From: Bacteriovoracaceae bacterium
GTDB taxonomy: Bacteria > Bdellovibrionota > Bacteriovoracia > Bacteriovoracales > Bacteriovoracaceae
DNA: 64,000 nt
NCBI GenBank assembly: GCA_025210745.1
Contig: JAOARC010000036.1
Location: 60,285-124,284 of the forward strand
Direction of reading: 5' to 3'
The notes below the pieces were generated by a model. It ran no database searches and had not been told where the DNA came from. It saw nothing but the letters and a program-made list of their open reading frames with translations. Positions 1-9,094 of the stretch are shown one piece after another. Position numbers and translations under genes: made by a program. How positions within the stretch are numbered: the first letter of the stretch is position 1; the number at the start of each line of letters is the position of its first letter.

Positions 1-95
1 ATAAAAATGACAGAGGTTATTGTAATCCATTTAAAAGCTCCGAGCTTAGGTAGACTATAATTCACATTTTCTAGAGAGTCTTCTTTTTTACTCAT
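1..95 (-). CDS. gspN: Type II secretion protein N (GspN), N-terminal fragment
   Basis: Only the first 31 codons are inside the window. The ATG (complement of 93-95) overlaps the last codons of gspM by 8 bases, which indicates translational coupling. The fragment has a short charged start (MSKKED) and then a hydrophobic stretch beginning around residue 22 (KWITITSVIF), as expected for the N-terminal membrane anchor of GspN. The identification rests mainly on position: in delta-type T2SS operons a gspN gene often follows gspM. The fragment itself is too short to prove the family, and another inner-membrane T2SS component is possible. Confidence 0.6.
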   Translation of the reverse strand, partial: MSKKEDSLENVNYSLPKLGAFKWITITSVIF

Positions 96-720
96 TTGTG
101 TTTTCCAAAGCTTTGCTAAAGTAATGAACGCTCATAATTCCTCTGAGCATTGAGCTTTCTTGATCTTTTTGGATATTAATTTCATCGATACGAACTTTGC
201 TTTTTCGTGTAAACTGAATAAGAGAGTTAAAAAGTTCTTCATTGGATAAGTTATCAAATTTAATATCTGCTTTAATCTTTGTGATAAGAGAAGCCTGTTC
301 TGTTTTTTCAAAGCCACTCATTTTTATTTTACTAGCATCGACACCTGCAATATTTAAAAGACCTGTTATTTTAGATTTGAATGAGCCTTCGGAGTCCACA
401 AATGAATCTCCAAAGTAAACTCTCGATAGACTTCGAACGGAGGACTTTGCCTGTATTAAGGAGTTAGCTTTCGTTATAATACTTGTTCTTAGATCTAGCT
501 GTGCCTGTGCGTTTGAGTTACTTTTCATAAAAAGTAGTACAATTAAAAGAGGTATTATTATAACACTCATGACACTTATATGCTTTATAATCTTTTGCTG
601 TGAATCTTCTAATCCTGAGTAGAAGTCTAGAAACTTATTATATCCAGTGGATGTTTGAACTTTCTCAAGATTATTGAAAAGAGCTTTATCAATTTTCTTC
701 ATTAAGCTAGGAATTTTCAT
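88..720 (-). CDS. gspM: Type II secretion inner-membrane platform protein GspM
   Basis: This 210-residue protein fits GspM, a bitopic platform protein that partners GspL. It has a cytoplasmic N-terminus of about 45 residues, one membrane helix at about residues 46-65 (start VMSVIIIPLLIVLLF), then a periplasmic domain that would take the ferredoxin-like fold of the family. The family is poorly conserved, so the call leans on size, topology and place between gspL and gspN. Its start overlaps the gspL stop by 4 bases (ATGA type), and its own end overlaps gspN, so it is clearly within the operon. The N-terminal cytoplasmic part is somewhat longer than in enterobacterial GspM. Confidence 0.8.
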   Translation of the reverse strand: MKIPSLMKKIDKALFNNLEKVQTSTGYNKFLDFYSGLEDSQQKIIKHISVMSVIIIPLLIVLLFMKSNSNAQAQLDLRTSIITKANSLIQAKSSVRSLSRVYFGDSFVDSEGSFKSKITGLLNIAGVDASKIKMSGFEKTEQASLITKIKADIKFDNLSNEELFNSLIQFTRKSKVRIDEINIQKDQESSMLRGIMSVHYFSKALENTNE

Positions 721-2300
721 AGATTATCACTTCCACTTACTTTAAACCTTTTATTTTCAAGGTCTATATCAGTTGATAAATTTGTAATATTAGAACTTTT
801 AAAAATATTGCTTAATTCTTTAGCTTCTTTTTCATTTTTTATACTGAATATGGCAACAAAGTCTCCTTGAGAAAGAGCTTGAAAGCTTCTTAGTTCAAAG
901 TCTGTTCCTCCTACAAGATTTGCTAAAAGCTCTAGGCTTGCAATTGAGTTTGTATTAACAGCAGATTGAACGAGTTTAACTTCTTGTTTTATTTCTTTAA
1001 GTTTTCTATTTATCTTTTTTTGAACGACTTTTGGGTTTCTTTTAAACTTTCTTCTTAGTTTTTTATTTATTCCAAGAGTAGGATTTTTTAATAGTTTTGA
1101 TGCTTTTACATTTACATCTTTTATTTCATTATTAATAGCAACTCTCTGTACTATAACTGAGATCATTATAATAAGAAATAAAGAAGCTGCTCTTATACCA
1201 ACAAACCCTAAGGTATGAATTGGAAATGAATTTGTTGTTCCGATGGCATAATTTCCAGATAGAAGATTTGCCAATCTCGATTTTGTCATAGAGGCTTGGC
1301 TTAATATATTAGCATTTGAAAAATTATTTCTGAACTCATTATTATTATTCAGAGCATTTGCATTGACATTGATATAACTATCTAGATGACTTACTTTTAC
1401 TTGAAGTTGTTGTGCAAGGTAGTGTTCAATATTTTTTATATTCGAGCTACCACCAGTTATATATATATGTTCTATTTGTATCCCATATTTTACTCTAAAA
1501 CCAACATCCCACCTTTTAAATTCATTTATTAAGGGAGCAAGTGTATTATGCATAAGATCAGCAAAGTGTTTTTGATCTTTGTTTACACTGTCTTTTTGAG
1601 AGTCAGTTAAAACAAAGGCATTTTTATGTTTATATGAGCTAGCTTCATTTATTGAAATTTTGTATTGTTGGCAGATAGCTTCATTTATTGTTCGGCCGGC
1701 AATGAAACTGGTATGGCTGGATACAAGGTTGTTTTTGCTAAAAAAGTAACCCTTTGTCGTTGTATGGCCAATATCCAAAATACAGTAGACTTGATGATCA
1801 ATATCAGAGTTAGACTTGATAAATGCTTCTAAAGAAGAAATATCTGAAGTTAAAACTTTTGGAGTCATTTTATATTCATTTATTTTGCCAAAAAATTGAT
1901 CGAAGTCATCTTTTTTAGAGATATTAACAAGAGCTCTAGAGGTTTTCTTTCCAATATCAATAGAGCTAGTAAAGTGCGCATGAGATAAGCTATATGGTAA
2001 ATCACTTTCTAGTTGAAAGGGAAGCATTTGGCTTGCTTTTTTTCTATTGTTAACAGGAAGTGAAAGTATCCTTGAGGTTAAAATGGTTGATGGACTGATT
2101 ACATAAAGATTAAATTCTTCTTCGATATTTTGAAGATAGTCATGAACAATTTTAAGAGCACGATCTTCATAGTTATTAATATCATCACTTTGTTCGATTA
2201 CAACTTCATGATTTGAAATATACTTAATTTTCTTCTTTTCAATAACAAAAGTAAGAAGTTTAACTGAATAGGAACCTAGGTCTACTGATATATTTAACAT
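717..2300 (-). CDS. gspL: Type II secretion protein GspL (PilM-like cytoplasmic domain)
   Basis: At 527 residues it has the GspL layout. A cytoplasmic actin/PilM-like domain occupies the N-terminal 330 residues, opening with DLGSYSVKLL at residues 7-16 and carrying a second phosphate-loop-like segment (ILDIGHTTTKGYF) near residue 170. A membrane helix lies at about 366-386 and a short periplasmic domain follows. GspL binds the GspE ATPase at the inner membrane and joins it to GspM and the pseudopilus. The N-terminal domain is unusually close in motif to PilM, the type IV pilus counterpart, which retains nucleotide-binding signatures. The segment after the membrane helix is very rich in lysine and arginine. 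It lies in the operon 49 bases after gspK and overlaps gspM by 4 bases. Confidence 0.85.
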   Translation of the reverse strand: MLNISVDLGSYSVKLLTFVIEKKKIKYISNHEVVIEQSDDINNYEDRALKIVHDYLQNIEEEFNLYVISPSTILTSRILSLPVNNRKKASQMLPFQLESDLPYSLSHAHFTSSIDIGKKTSRALVNISKKDDFDQFFGKINEYKMTPKVLTSDISSLEAFIKSNSDIDHQVYCILDIGHTTTKGYFFSKNNLVSSHTSFIAGRTINEAICQQYKISINEASSYKHKNAFVLTDSQKDSVNKDQKHFADLMHNTLAPLINEFKRWDVGFRVKYGIQIEHIYITGGSSNIKNIEHYLAQQLQVKVSHLDSYINVNANALNNNNEFRNNFSNANILSQASMTKSRLANLLSGNYAIGTTNSFPIHTLGFVGIRAASLFLIIMISVIVQRVAINNEIKDVNVKASKLLKNPTLGINKKLRRKFKRNPKVVQKKINRKLKEIKQEVKLVQSAVNTNSIASLELLANLVGGTDFELRSFQALSQGDFVAIFSIKNEKEAKELSNIFKSSNITNLSTDIDLENKRFKVSGSDNL

Positions 2301-2349
2301 AGAAATATTTTATGCAATTAGTTGTAAAATGACTAGAAATTATACGTAA

Positions 2350-3672
2350 TTATCTTGCATAGATTTCTAATACTCTTGGCTCTAATAAATATGTCTTAGG
2401 TTTTTCGTCGGTTTTGTTTTCATCTTTCTCATTTTTCTCATCGTTTTCATTTTCCTCATTCTCATCCTCATCCTCATCCTCATCTTCATCTGTTTTTTTG
2501 TAAGCTGGTTTTGCTGGCATAGAAATATAGGCAGTAAGTGTATAAGTCGATCTACCTTTTTCACCTACACTGATAACTTTAAATAAAGTAGGGCTTGGTC
2601 CAAATTTTATACCATTTTTTTCAAACTCTTGGATTAGGCTATTAAAATTATCTTCAGACATAAGATTTGCAATAGAAACAATGTATTTTTTAAAATCATC
2701 TAATGAATTAAAGTAATGTGGATTTTCAGGATCATCTTTATATTTGAAAAAGTCAGCTATTTCATCTTCAGTTATATTTGGAATAATTATTCTAAGCATT
2801 TTATCAGTAATTTTATTGAGATCGATCATAATTGCACCATGAGTAGTAAACTCATTTTTTATGAGTTCTACAAGTTCATCATCCCAGCCAGGAATACTGT
2901 ATAGCTCACTCATAGATGCAAGAGGAGCATTTTTAGGAGTAAGATTGACATTTGAAAAGTTCGCAGCAATAGCCGATCCACTCTCAAGAGTCTCTGGATC
3001 ACTCACATTAAACTTAATATTATTTATGAGTTCATCTAATTGCATCCCAGCATACCTAGCGCTAAAATCATCATCATTTGCAATTTTGTTTTCAAAAGAT
3101 CGTGTTAGTGAAGCAACTAGTTGTGACTCTACATTATATTTTTCATCAGCTTTAGTGTTCTCATTATTTTCATCATCATCTTCTTCTTGAGAATTATTTA
3201 AAAGAGCAACTCTTAAGGCATTTAAATTCATTTTATTAGAAATATTATTAATTGTAAGTCTTAGATTTCCTTCTAGTAAGGTACCTTTTTCAAATTTTGC
3301 AATAGCTTCTTTTTGAACAGTATTCATATTTTTTGTAATAGGAATAGGGTAGACAAATGGAAAGTTCCAAATGAGATTCACAATTTCCGGTTTGGCAACA
3401 TTACTAACACCATCATTTGCTTGAATATAGTTATAAGCAGCCTTATATAGCTTTAGCCTTGCTAAAGCAAATTTAAGTCCAGATTCAGCAGTTAGTTTAG
3501 CTTGAGCTTTATCTTCTTGATTGTAAGTTTTTATTTTATTAATACTTGATTCAAGTCCAAATGTGAGCATAATTGCAGACAGAAGAACGATGGCTGAAAT
3601 AACCATCATTAAAGCTACACCTTGTTGGTTATAAATTTTATTCTTCAAGCTCACTATTTGATCCTGTTGCAT
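2350..3672 (-). CDS. gspK: Type II secretion minor pseudopilin GspK
   Basis: This 440-residue protein is the tip pseudopilin of the T2SS. The prepilin cleavage site lies in QQG-VALMMV near residues 17-20 and is followed by a hydrophobic helix without the Glu at position +5, as is normal for GspK. A large globular domain follows, with the family's helix-hairpin-helix-like segment (MSELYSIPGWDDEL) in the middle. Two acidic low-complexity stretches are odd: one near residue 165, and a much longer Asp/Glu/Asn/Lys tract near the C-terminus (about 395-425), encoded in part by a 6-base CTCATC-type repeat at 2460-2490. The start overlaps gspJ by 35 bases. The length is above that of the Escherichia protein, mainly because of these insertions. 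Confidence 0.88.
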   Translation of the reverse strand: MQQDQIVSLKNKIYNQQGVALMMVISAIVLLSAIMLTFGLESSINKIKTYNQEDKAQAKLTAESGLKFALARLKLYKAAYNYIQANDGVSNVAKPEIVNLIWNFPFVYPIPITKNMNTVQKEAIAKFEKGTLLEGNLRLTINNISNKMNLNALRVALLNNSQEEDDDENNENTKADEKYNVESQLVASLTRSFENKIANDDDFSARYAGMQLDELINNIKFNVSDPETLESGSAIAANFSNVNLTPKNAPLASMSELYSIPGWDDELVELIKNEFTTHGAIMIDLNKITDKMLRIIIPNITEDEIADFFKYKDDPENPHYFNSLDDFKKYIVSIANLMSEDNFNSLIQEFEKNGIKFGPSPTLFKVISVGEKGRSTYTLTAYISMPAKPAYKKTDEDEDEDEDENEENENDEKNEKDENKTDEKPKTYLLEPRVLEIYAR

Positions 3673-4492
3673 AGTCCTTATCTTTTATATTTTTTAGTTG
3701 ATAGAAATTTTCCGATTCAAAGTATGGATATAAAGGTCTGTAGACTCTAAATATTTCAATCGGATTATCTTCACTTTCAAGCCATGTGATAGTTATTTTT
3801 ACGCCATCAATTTTATTGAGACCATTTTTTATGGTTCTTAGATTTTCTTTCCATTTTCTTTTTTCTTTATCCCAAAATTCAAACTTTATAGACTCAACAT
3901 TAGTAAGAAGTTGTTGGGATTTTACTTTGTCCCACTCAAATTCCTGGGGACTAAAAACATCATCTGCTAAGAACTTTCTTGTTAAAACTTTTGTACCTTC
4001 AATTATTCCTAGCGTTTCATTATCTTGAGAATCATTTTGATAGTCTTCAAGCTCATATTTAATCCATGCAAAATTTGACTGTTTTTGATTTTGAAACTTT
4101 CTTCTATTAGCGATTGTGAAGAATGTAAGTTCGCTTTTATCTTCAAGTTCTATTTTTGGAATAGGTAAAGCTTCATAACTTACGGAGTTAAATCTTCGGT
4201 TATTGCTATATTTTTGCATAAAGCTTGTATAGGCTTCATTTTCTTCATCTGCTTCAGACTCAGATTGCATTTTTATAGAGAAATATAGAGGAGAGTAGAG
4301 ATGAGAAAAATCCCACTCTAATCTTGAAAGAGCAGTTTCAAGCTGCATTCTAACTTCATCTTCTTTTAGCACTCTATCTTTTGTATCGATAGAATTACTA
4401 GAAATAGTTGTTATTCCTAAAACCATAAAGGCCAGCAGTGTTATTGCTATTAGAATTTCAATTAATGTGAAGCCTTTATTATTAAAAGTCAT
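3638..4492 (-). CDS. gspJ: Type II secretion minor pseudopilin GspJ
   Basis: The 284-residue product has a class III prepilin signal: a short leader ending in NKG, then FTLIEILIAITLLAFM with Glu at +5. This is cut and methylated by the prepilin peptidase, whose gene is not in this window. The remaining domain is a mostly beta pseudopilin body that would join GspI and GspK in the tip complex. The gene starts one base into the gspI stop region and overlaps gspK, so all three minor pseudopilins are made together. It is longer than typical GspJ (about 200 residues), with charged insertions around residues 75-90 and 150-165. Confidence 0.87.
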   Translation of the reverse strand: MTFNNKGFTLIEILIAITLLAFMVLGITTISSNSIDTKDRVLKEDEVRMQLETALSRLEWDFSHLYSPLYFSIKMQSESEADEENEAYTSFMQKYSNNRRFNSVSYEALPIPKIELEDKSELTFFTIANRRKFQNQKQSNFAWIKYELEDYQNDSQDNETLGIIEGTKVLTRKFLADDVFSPQEFEWDKVKSQQLLTNVESIKFEFWDKEKRKWKENLRTIKNGLNKIDGVKITITWLESEDNPIEIFRVYRPLYPYFESENFYQLKNIKDKDYATGSNSELEE

Positions 4493-5019
4493 TAGATTCC
4501 AAAATTTGTATCAAGCTGAGCTTTATCATTTGTTACCCAGCTAGTTAGTTCAAAAAACTCTTTTGTTTGGGTATTTTCAACAGTGACTTTTACTTGCCAG
4601 AGTATTTTTTCTATATTGTCTTTTAATTTTTTAAAAATTGCTTTTCTGACTAAATTATCATTTCCCGAGTTTGCGGCACTTTCATCATCTTGTCCTGTTA
4701 GTCCACTAAAATCTGGTAATTCTAGCTTTTTGTATTCAATTTTATATTTAAAATGTTTGTAGCCTTCTTGCGTAAAATTTTTAGAAGTAACTTCTTTATC
4801 TGTTAAGTTTGTAAACTTTGGAGGGTCTAAAATAGCTTCATTCATTTTGTTTTGGCACAAACTAAGTAGTGTTACATTTTTTTGCATCTCAATAGAATTA
4901 TTTACATTGTTAGCTTGAGATACAACAAATGCAGTTGTAAAAACACCAAAAATTGTTAGTGCAATCATTACTTCAATGAGAGTAAAACCACCTTGTGAAA
5001 GATTTATTCTTTTAGCCAT
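4492..5019 (-). CDS. gspI: Type II secretion minor pseudopilin GspI
   Basis: The 175-residue product begins with a short leader ending in SQGG, followed by FTLIEVMIALTIFGVF, the typical prepilin cleavage site with Glu at +5. GspI is the core of the GspI-J-K tip that primes pseudopilus assembly. The body includes the usual N-terminal helix with a conserved Cys-Gln-Asn-Lys-Met-like segment (LCQNKMNEAI) near residue 55. It overlaps gspH by 16 bases and touches gspJ. It is longer than the usual 120-130 residues because of a polar insertion in the middle (about residues 100-120). Confidence 0.87.
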   Translation of the reverse strand: MAKRINLSQGGFTLIEVMIALTIFGVFTTAFVVSQANNVNNSIEMQKNVTLLSLCQNKMNEAILDPPKFTNLTDKEVTSKNFTQEGYKHFKYKIEYKKLELPDFSGLTGQDDESAANSGNDNLVRKAIFKKLKDNIEKILWQVKVTVENTQTKEFFELTSWVTNDKAQLDTNFGI

Positions 5020-5702
5020 GAATCGTAAATATCCTTTATCTTATTATCTACTGCATCATCTCTATTTTCAAGTTCACTAGTGGATAAATTAAAGATATTT
5101 GTTTGAGAATTAAGAAAAAAGGCTTTTAATTCTAGGCTCGCAACAGATTCTTCTGAGGAAAGAATTAATAAGGCATCATCTTTTTCTCCAGTAGGATAAA
5201 AATATATGGCGATTTGTCCTTCTTTAATAAGCTCTTTTTGGTAAGATGTCGCAATTGCTTCGAAGTAAATTCCTTCTGGAAGTTTTTTATCTTTAAACTC
5301 TTCTACGCTGTTAAACTTAGAGTGAAATGACTTTTGTTTTTTTTGGTATTTTTCAAGCTCTTTTAAGCTCATTTTTTTTAAATTTTGAGAAGCTGGTAGG
5401 GTAAATTCACCAGTTGGACCATATTGGACGCTAAAACTTAAAGAATCATCATCTTCTTCATCTTCATCATTTTGAGTTTGCTTAATGAATATTCTTGTAA
5501 TTGTATTACGTAGTATAGCTTCATCTGATGCTACTTTAGCAGCTCTTTTAAATTCATTTATAGCTTCTTCTAGTCTATCAGAGCTATTTCCTGCTGAAAA
5601 TGGAGTGAGCGTAAAAACAACTGCTATTAATGCTAAAGCCACAAGTATTTCTATTAAAGAAAAACCCTTGTGGCTTAAAATTTGAACAGAATTTTTTTTC
5701 AA
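5004..5702 (-). CDS. gspH: Type II secretion minor pseudopilin GspH
   Basis: The 232-residue protein has a prepilin signal: leader MKKNSVQILSHKG, then FSLIEILVALALIAVV with Glu at +5. GspH links the tip complex to the major pseudopilin shaft. The family has low sequence identity, so the assignment uses position between gspG and gspI plus the N-terminal helix. An acidic run (DEDEEDDD) near residue 75 and a lysine-rich segment (KKQKSFHSK) are insertions compared with a normal 170-residue GspH, in keeping with the polar insertions in other subunits of this operon. It starts 2 bases after gspG and overlaps gspI. Confidence 0.8.
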   Translation of the reverse strand: MKKNSVQILSHKGFSLIEILVALALIAVVFTLTPFSAGNSSDRLEEAINEFKRAAKVASDEAILRNTITRIFIKQTQNDEDEEDDDSLSFSVQYGPTGEFTLPASQNLKKMSLKELEKYQKKQKSFHSKFNSVEEFKDKKLPEGIYFEAIATSYQKELIKEGQIAIYFYPTGEKDDALLILSSEESVASLELKAFFLNSQTNIFNLSTSELENRDDAVDNKIKDIYDSWLKE

Positions 5703-5704
5703 TT

Positions 5705-6148
5705 TTATAGATCGTTACTGTTGATATCAGCCTCAGGGCCTTCTCCACCTTCTTCTCTATCTTTACCATAAGAAATAATTGTATACTTTCTTCCATCCGA
5801 TTCATATTCGAATTCTTCATCCCATGCATCTTTTGGAACTTTTCCATTCTCGATAAATCCATTCGATGGGTATCTTTTACAGTCTTTTCCACCAGTTGGC
5901 TTTTCAACTAGAGCTTCGAGTCCTTGATCTGTATTCGGATAAAGACCGCATTTTCTTTTATAGTCCATGAGAATTGTTCTTAGGTTTCTTATCTGAGTCT
6001 GCGTCGCTGTGACATTTCCTTCATCAAGTCTATCTAAAACTGTAGTTGTTACCATAGTCCCACCAACAGCTAAAAGTGTTAAAGCAATTAGAATCTCAAT
6101 TAAACTCATCCCTCTTTGTGAGTTTAAAATAACTTTGGATGTTTTCAA
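5705..6148 (-). CDS. gspG: Type II secretion major pseudopilin GspG
   Basis: At 147 residues this is a normal-length major pseudopilin. The prepilin signal is NSQRG-MSLIEILIALTLLAV with Glu at +5; the +1 residue is Met where Phe is usual. The middle holds the family's YPNTDQGLEALVEKP segment, and the C-terminus has the calcium-site region GKDREEGGEGPEADI that stabilises GspG. It polymerises into the periplasmic pseudopilus that pushes substrates through GspD. It follows gspF after 11 bases, which include an AGGAG Shine-Dalgarno sequence (complement of about 6152-6157), in agreement with the need for many copies. Confidence 0.95.
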   Translation of the reverse strand: MKTSKVILNSQRGMSLIEILIALTLLAVGGTMVTTTVLDRLDEGNVTATQTQIRNLRTILMDYKRKCGLYPNTDQGLEALVEKPTGGKDCKRYPSNGFIENGKVPKDAWDEEFEYESDGRKYTIISYGKDREEGGEGPEADINSNDL

Positions 6149-6159
6149 AATTTACTCCT

Positions 6160-7362
6160 TTAAATTTTAGTCATTTCCATCATTGGCATTATAACAGAAA
6201 ATACAATAAATGCCACTACAAGACCAAGTCCGACAATCATGATCGGTTCTAATAGGGAAGATAAACCGTCAATTTTAGAGTTAACAATATCTTCATAATT
6301 ATCAGCTACAATACCAAGCATCTCTTCTAATTCTCCAGATTTTTCACCTAGAGCAACCATATGGGTCATCATAACTGGGTAGTGACCGCTTTCTTTTAAG
6401 GGGCCGGTAATAGAAAGACCTTCACTTACAGCTTCTTTGGCTTTATCAATAGTTTCTTTCATATGTACATTAACAATAAGATTTTTTACAATACTCATTG
6501 CTGTTAAGATTGGTACACCTGAATTAAGTAGTGTCGCTAAAGTAGAGCAAAACCTCGATACATTAACGAGTTGAACAATTTCTCCAAATATAGGTGCTTT
6601 TAAAGTAAATTTGTGCCAATTTCTTTGACCCTTATTACTAGATATATATTTTTTAAATAAATAAAAAGCTAAAGGGACAGCAATAAGAATCATAAACCAA
6701 TAGTTTTGTAAGAACTCAGAAATTCCGATACTAATTTTTGTAGGAATAGGTAGTTCCTTTTTCATAGACTCAAATGTTTTAGCAAGTTTAGGAATAATGA
6801 ATACAAAAATCAGTCCAATTAAAGCAGTACCCATACACATCATTATAACAGGATACATCATTGCGCTTTTTATTTTTCTTTTAAGCTTCATTTGAGCTTC
6901 TGTAAATTCTGCAAGTCTAAGTAGAACAACTTCAAGGTTACCAGAAGCTTCTCCAGCTTCAACCATATTTATGTAAACATCTGTAAATACTTTAGGATGT
7001 TTTCCTAAAGAAAGTGCAAGGGATGAACCCTGATTTACATCTTGTTTAACTTCTGAAAGTATAACTTTTAAGTGATCATTTTCAACTTGATCTTGAAGAG
7101 CTCCTAAAGCTTCAACAATTTGAATTTTAGCTTTAACTAAAGTAGCAAGCTGTCTTGTCATAAGTGAAAGATCTTCAATATTTACTTTAGATCCAAAGCT
7201 AATACTAGATTTTGTATTTTTTGATTTTTTCTCTTTTATATCTATGAGCATAATATTTAATGCTCTTACTTTTTGTTTCGCAGAAACGATACTTTCAGCG
7301 TTTATAGTGTTTTTAACTTCTTTTCCGCTTTTATCAAGGCCTTTGTAGTTATATATAGGCAT
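6160..7362 (-). CDS. gspF: Type II secretion inner-membrane platform protein GspF
   Basis: The 400-residue product is a canonical GspF/PilC: two repeated cytoplasmic T2SSF domains separated by membrane helices at about 168-192 and 220-240, and a third helix at about 372-395. Motifs of the family are visible in both repeats, including FTDVYINMVEAGEASGNLEVVL in the first half (written here only as a landmark around residue 125-146) and HYPVMMTHMVALGEKSG in the second. GspF sits at the base of the platform under the pseudopilus and couples to GspE. It starts 1 base after the gspE stop. Confidence 0.95.
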   Translation of the reverse strand: MPIYNYKGLDKSGKEVKNTINAESIVSAKQKVRALNIMLIDIKEKKSKNTKSSISFGSKVNIEDLSLMTRQLATLVKAKIQIVEALGALQDQVENDHLKVILSEVKQDVNQGSSLALSLGKHPKVFTDVYINMVEAGEASGNLEVVLLRLAEFTEAQMKLKRKIKSAMMYPVIMMCMGTALIGLIFVFIIPKLAKTFESMKKELPIPTKISIGISEFLQNYWFMILIAVPLAFYLFKKYISSNKGQRNWHKFTLKAPIFGEIVQLVNVSRFCSTLATLLNSGVPILTAMSIVKNLIVNVHMKETIDKAKEAVSEGLSITGPLKESGHYPVMMTHMVALGEKSGELEEMLGIVADNYEDIVNSKIDGLSSLLEPIMIVGLGLVVAFIVFSVIMPMMEMTKI

Positions 7363-7363
7363 A

Positions 7364-9094
7364 TTATTCTTCTTCCGCTGCTGAGATAATCGCTCTTAAT
7401 ACTTCTTCTACAGAAGTTGTACCATTAAAGATTTTATTTGTAGCATCCATTCCAAGAGTTACCATACCTTCTTCCATAGCAGCTTTTTTTATAATACTAG
7501 CATCAACTTTTTGAATAATAAGTTGTCTAATTCGATCTGAAATTTCAAGCAGTTCAGCAACAACAGTCATACCTTCATATCCAGTTCCACTGCAGTGATC
7601 GCAGCCAACTGGTTTACATACATTTGCATCTTTTGGAATTTGATCAACCTCAAGAGTTTGCATTTCATAGTCAGTTAAAGTTGTAGGTTCTTTACACTCA
7701 TTACAAAGCTTTCTTACTAGTCTTTGAGCTAAAACACCAACTAATGAAGATGAGATTAAAAATGGCTGAACACCCATATCAATTAATCTTGTAGGAGCAC
7801 TTGAAGCATCATTCGTGTGTAGAGTAGATAGAACAAAGTGACCCGTAAGGGAAGCTTGAATGGCCATCTCTGCTGTTTCTTGATCTCTTGTTTCCCCAAC
7901 CATAACAACATCTGGGTTTTGTCTTAGAATCGCACGAAGGGCCATAGCAAATGATAAATCAATCTTAGAGTTAACTTGAATTTGAGAGATTCCTGGTATT
8001 TCATACTCCACCGGATCTTCAACCGTAATAATCATTCTATCTGGAGTATTCATTCTTTCTAAAACAGCAAATAAAGTTGTTGTTTTACCATGACCAGTTG
8101 GACCAGTTACATATAAAACTCCATGCTTTTTAGTAGCAAGTTCTTTTAATCCAGATAATACCTTTCCTTGAAAACCAAGGTGTTCTAATTCTAAAACAGT
8201 ATTATTTTTTTCCAGAACCCTCATAACGATTCTTTCTCCGTTTTGAACTGGAACAGTACTTAAACGGATATCAATATCTTTACCAGCAATCTTGATTTTT
8301 ATTCTTCCATCTTGAGGAAGTCTTTTTTCAGCAATATCTAACTTTGCCATAACTTTAATACGCGAAGATACGGCAGCGTGAGTTTTCTTTGGTTGTCTTA
8401 AAATTTCAGTCATAACCCTGTTAATTCGAAAACGATAGATAACTTCTTTTTCAAAAGGCTCAATATGAATATCGGAAGCTCTTTCTTTTACAGCTCTAAA
8501 GATGATAGAGTTAACAAATCTAATAACAGGAGCTTCATCAGCCGAAGCATCTAGGATATCAATAGGTCCATCTAGATCTAAGTTTTCTTCAAATTCATCT
8601 TCAATAGTATCAACGAGATCCTTGTTCGCTTTTTCAAAGATTCTATTAATAGCATCAGATAACTTTAGGGGAGTTGTACAAACGATATTGATTTCTTTTT
8701 TAAAGATACCTCCAATATCGTTAATAGCGTTAAAGTTAAATGGATCGGCCATAGCAACAGTTACAGAATAATCAGTTTCTAAAAGAGGTAAGATCTCATG
8801 ATGTTTAGCGTAGTTAATAGATATATCCCTAACTAGGTCAGGGTCGATCTCATCAATTTTTAAATCTGTTACATAAGGGATATTAATTTGGTGACACATC
8901 ACCTTTATAATATCGTGAGGATGAATATAGTTTTTTTCTAAAAGGATTTCTCCTAAAAGTTTTTCTTCTTCCTCTTGATGTTTTAATGCTTCAGTTAGTT
9001 GTTTTTGAGTTAAAGAAGTGTGTTCTAGTAAAAGTTCACCAATTTTCTTCTTATTTATTTCAACTTTTTCTAAAAGATGTTCAGATAAACGCAT
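7364..9094 (-). CDS. gspE: Type II secretion ATPase GspE
   Basis: The 576-residue product is the cytoplasmic hexameric ATPase that powers secretion. An N-terminal MshEN/T2SSE_N domain (KIGELLLEH near residue 16) precedes the ATPase core with Walker A GPTGHGKTTT near residue 330, an Asp box, Walker B (PDVVMVGETRD) and a His box (GHFVLSTLHTNDA). A four-cysteine zinc module follows (CNEC, then CDHC about 30 residues on). The Walker A has His where most GspE proteins have Ser, a conservative oddity also seen in related PilB/GspE proteins. The start codon overlaps the end of gspD by one base. No truncation is apparent. Confidence 0.96.
   Translation of the reverse strand: MRLSEHLLEKVEINKKKIGELLLEHTSLTQKQLTEALKHQEEEEKLLGEILLEKNYIHPHDIIKVMCHQINIPYVTDLKIDEIDPDLVRDISINYAKHHEILPLLETDYSVTVAMADPFNFNAINDIGGIFKKEINIVCTTPLKLSDAINRIFEKANKDLVDTIEDEFEENLDLDGPIDILDASADEAPVIRFVNSIIFRAVKERASDIHIEPFEKEVIYRFRINRVMTEILRQPKKTHAAVSSRIKVMAKLDIAEKRLPQDGRIKIKIAGKDIDIRLSTVPVQNGERIVMRVLEKNNTVLELEHLGFQGKVLSGLKELATKKHGVLYVTGPTGHGKTTTLFAVLERMNTPDRMIITVEDPVEYEIPGISQIQVNSKIDLSFAMALRAILRQNPDVVMVGETRDQETAEMAIQASLTGHFVLSTLHTNDASSAPTRLIDMGVQPFLISSSLVGVLAQRLVRKLCNECKEPTTLTDYEMQTLEVDQIPKDANVCKPVGCDHCSGTGYEGMTVVAELLEISDRIRQLIIQKVDASIIKKAAMEEGMVTLGMDATNKIFNGTTSVEEVLRAIISAAEEE

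Noticed and set aside
2200..2240. Possible tRNA T-loop (GTTCGATTAC)
   Set aside because: It lies inside gspL and cannot be folded into a cloverleaf with flanking sequence.
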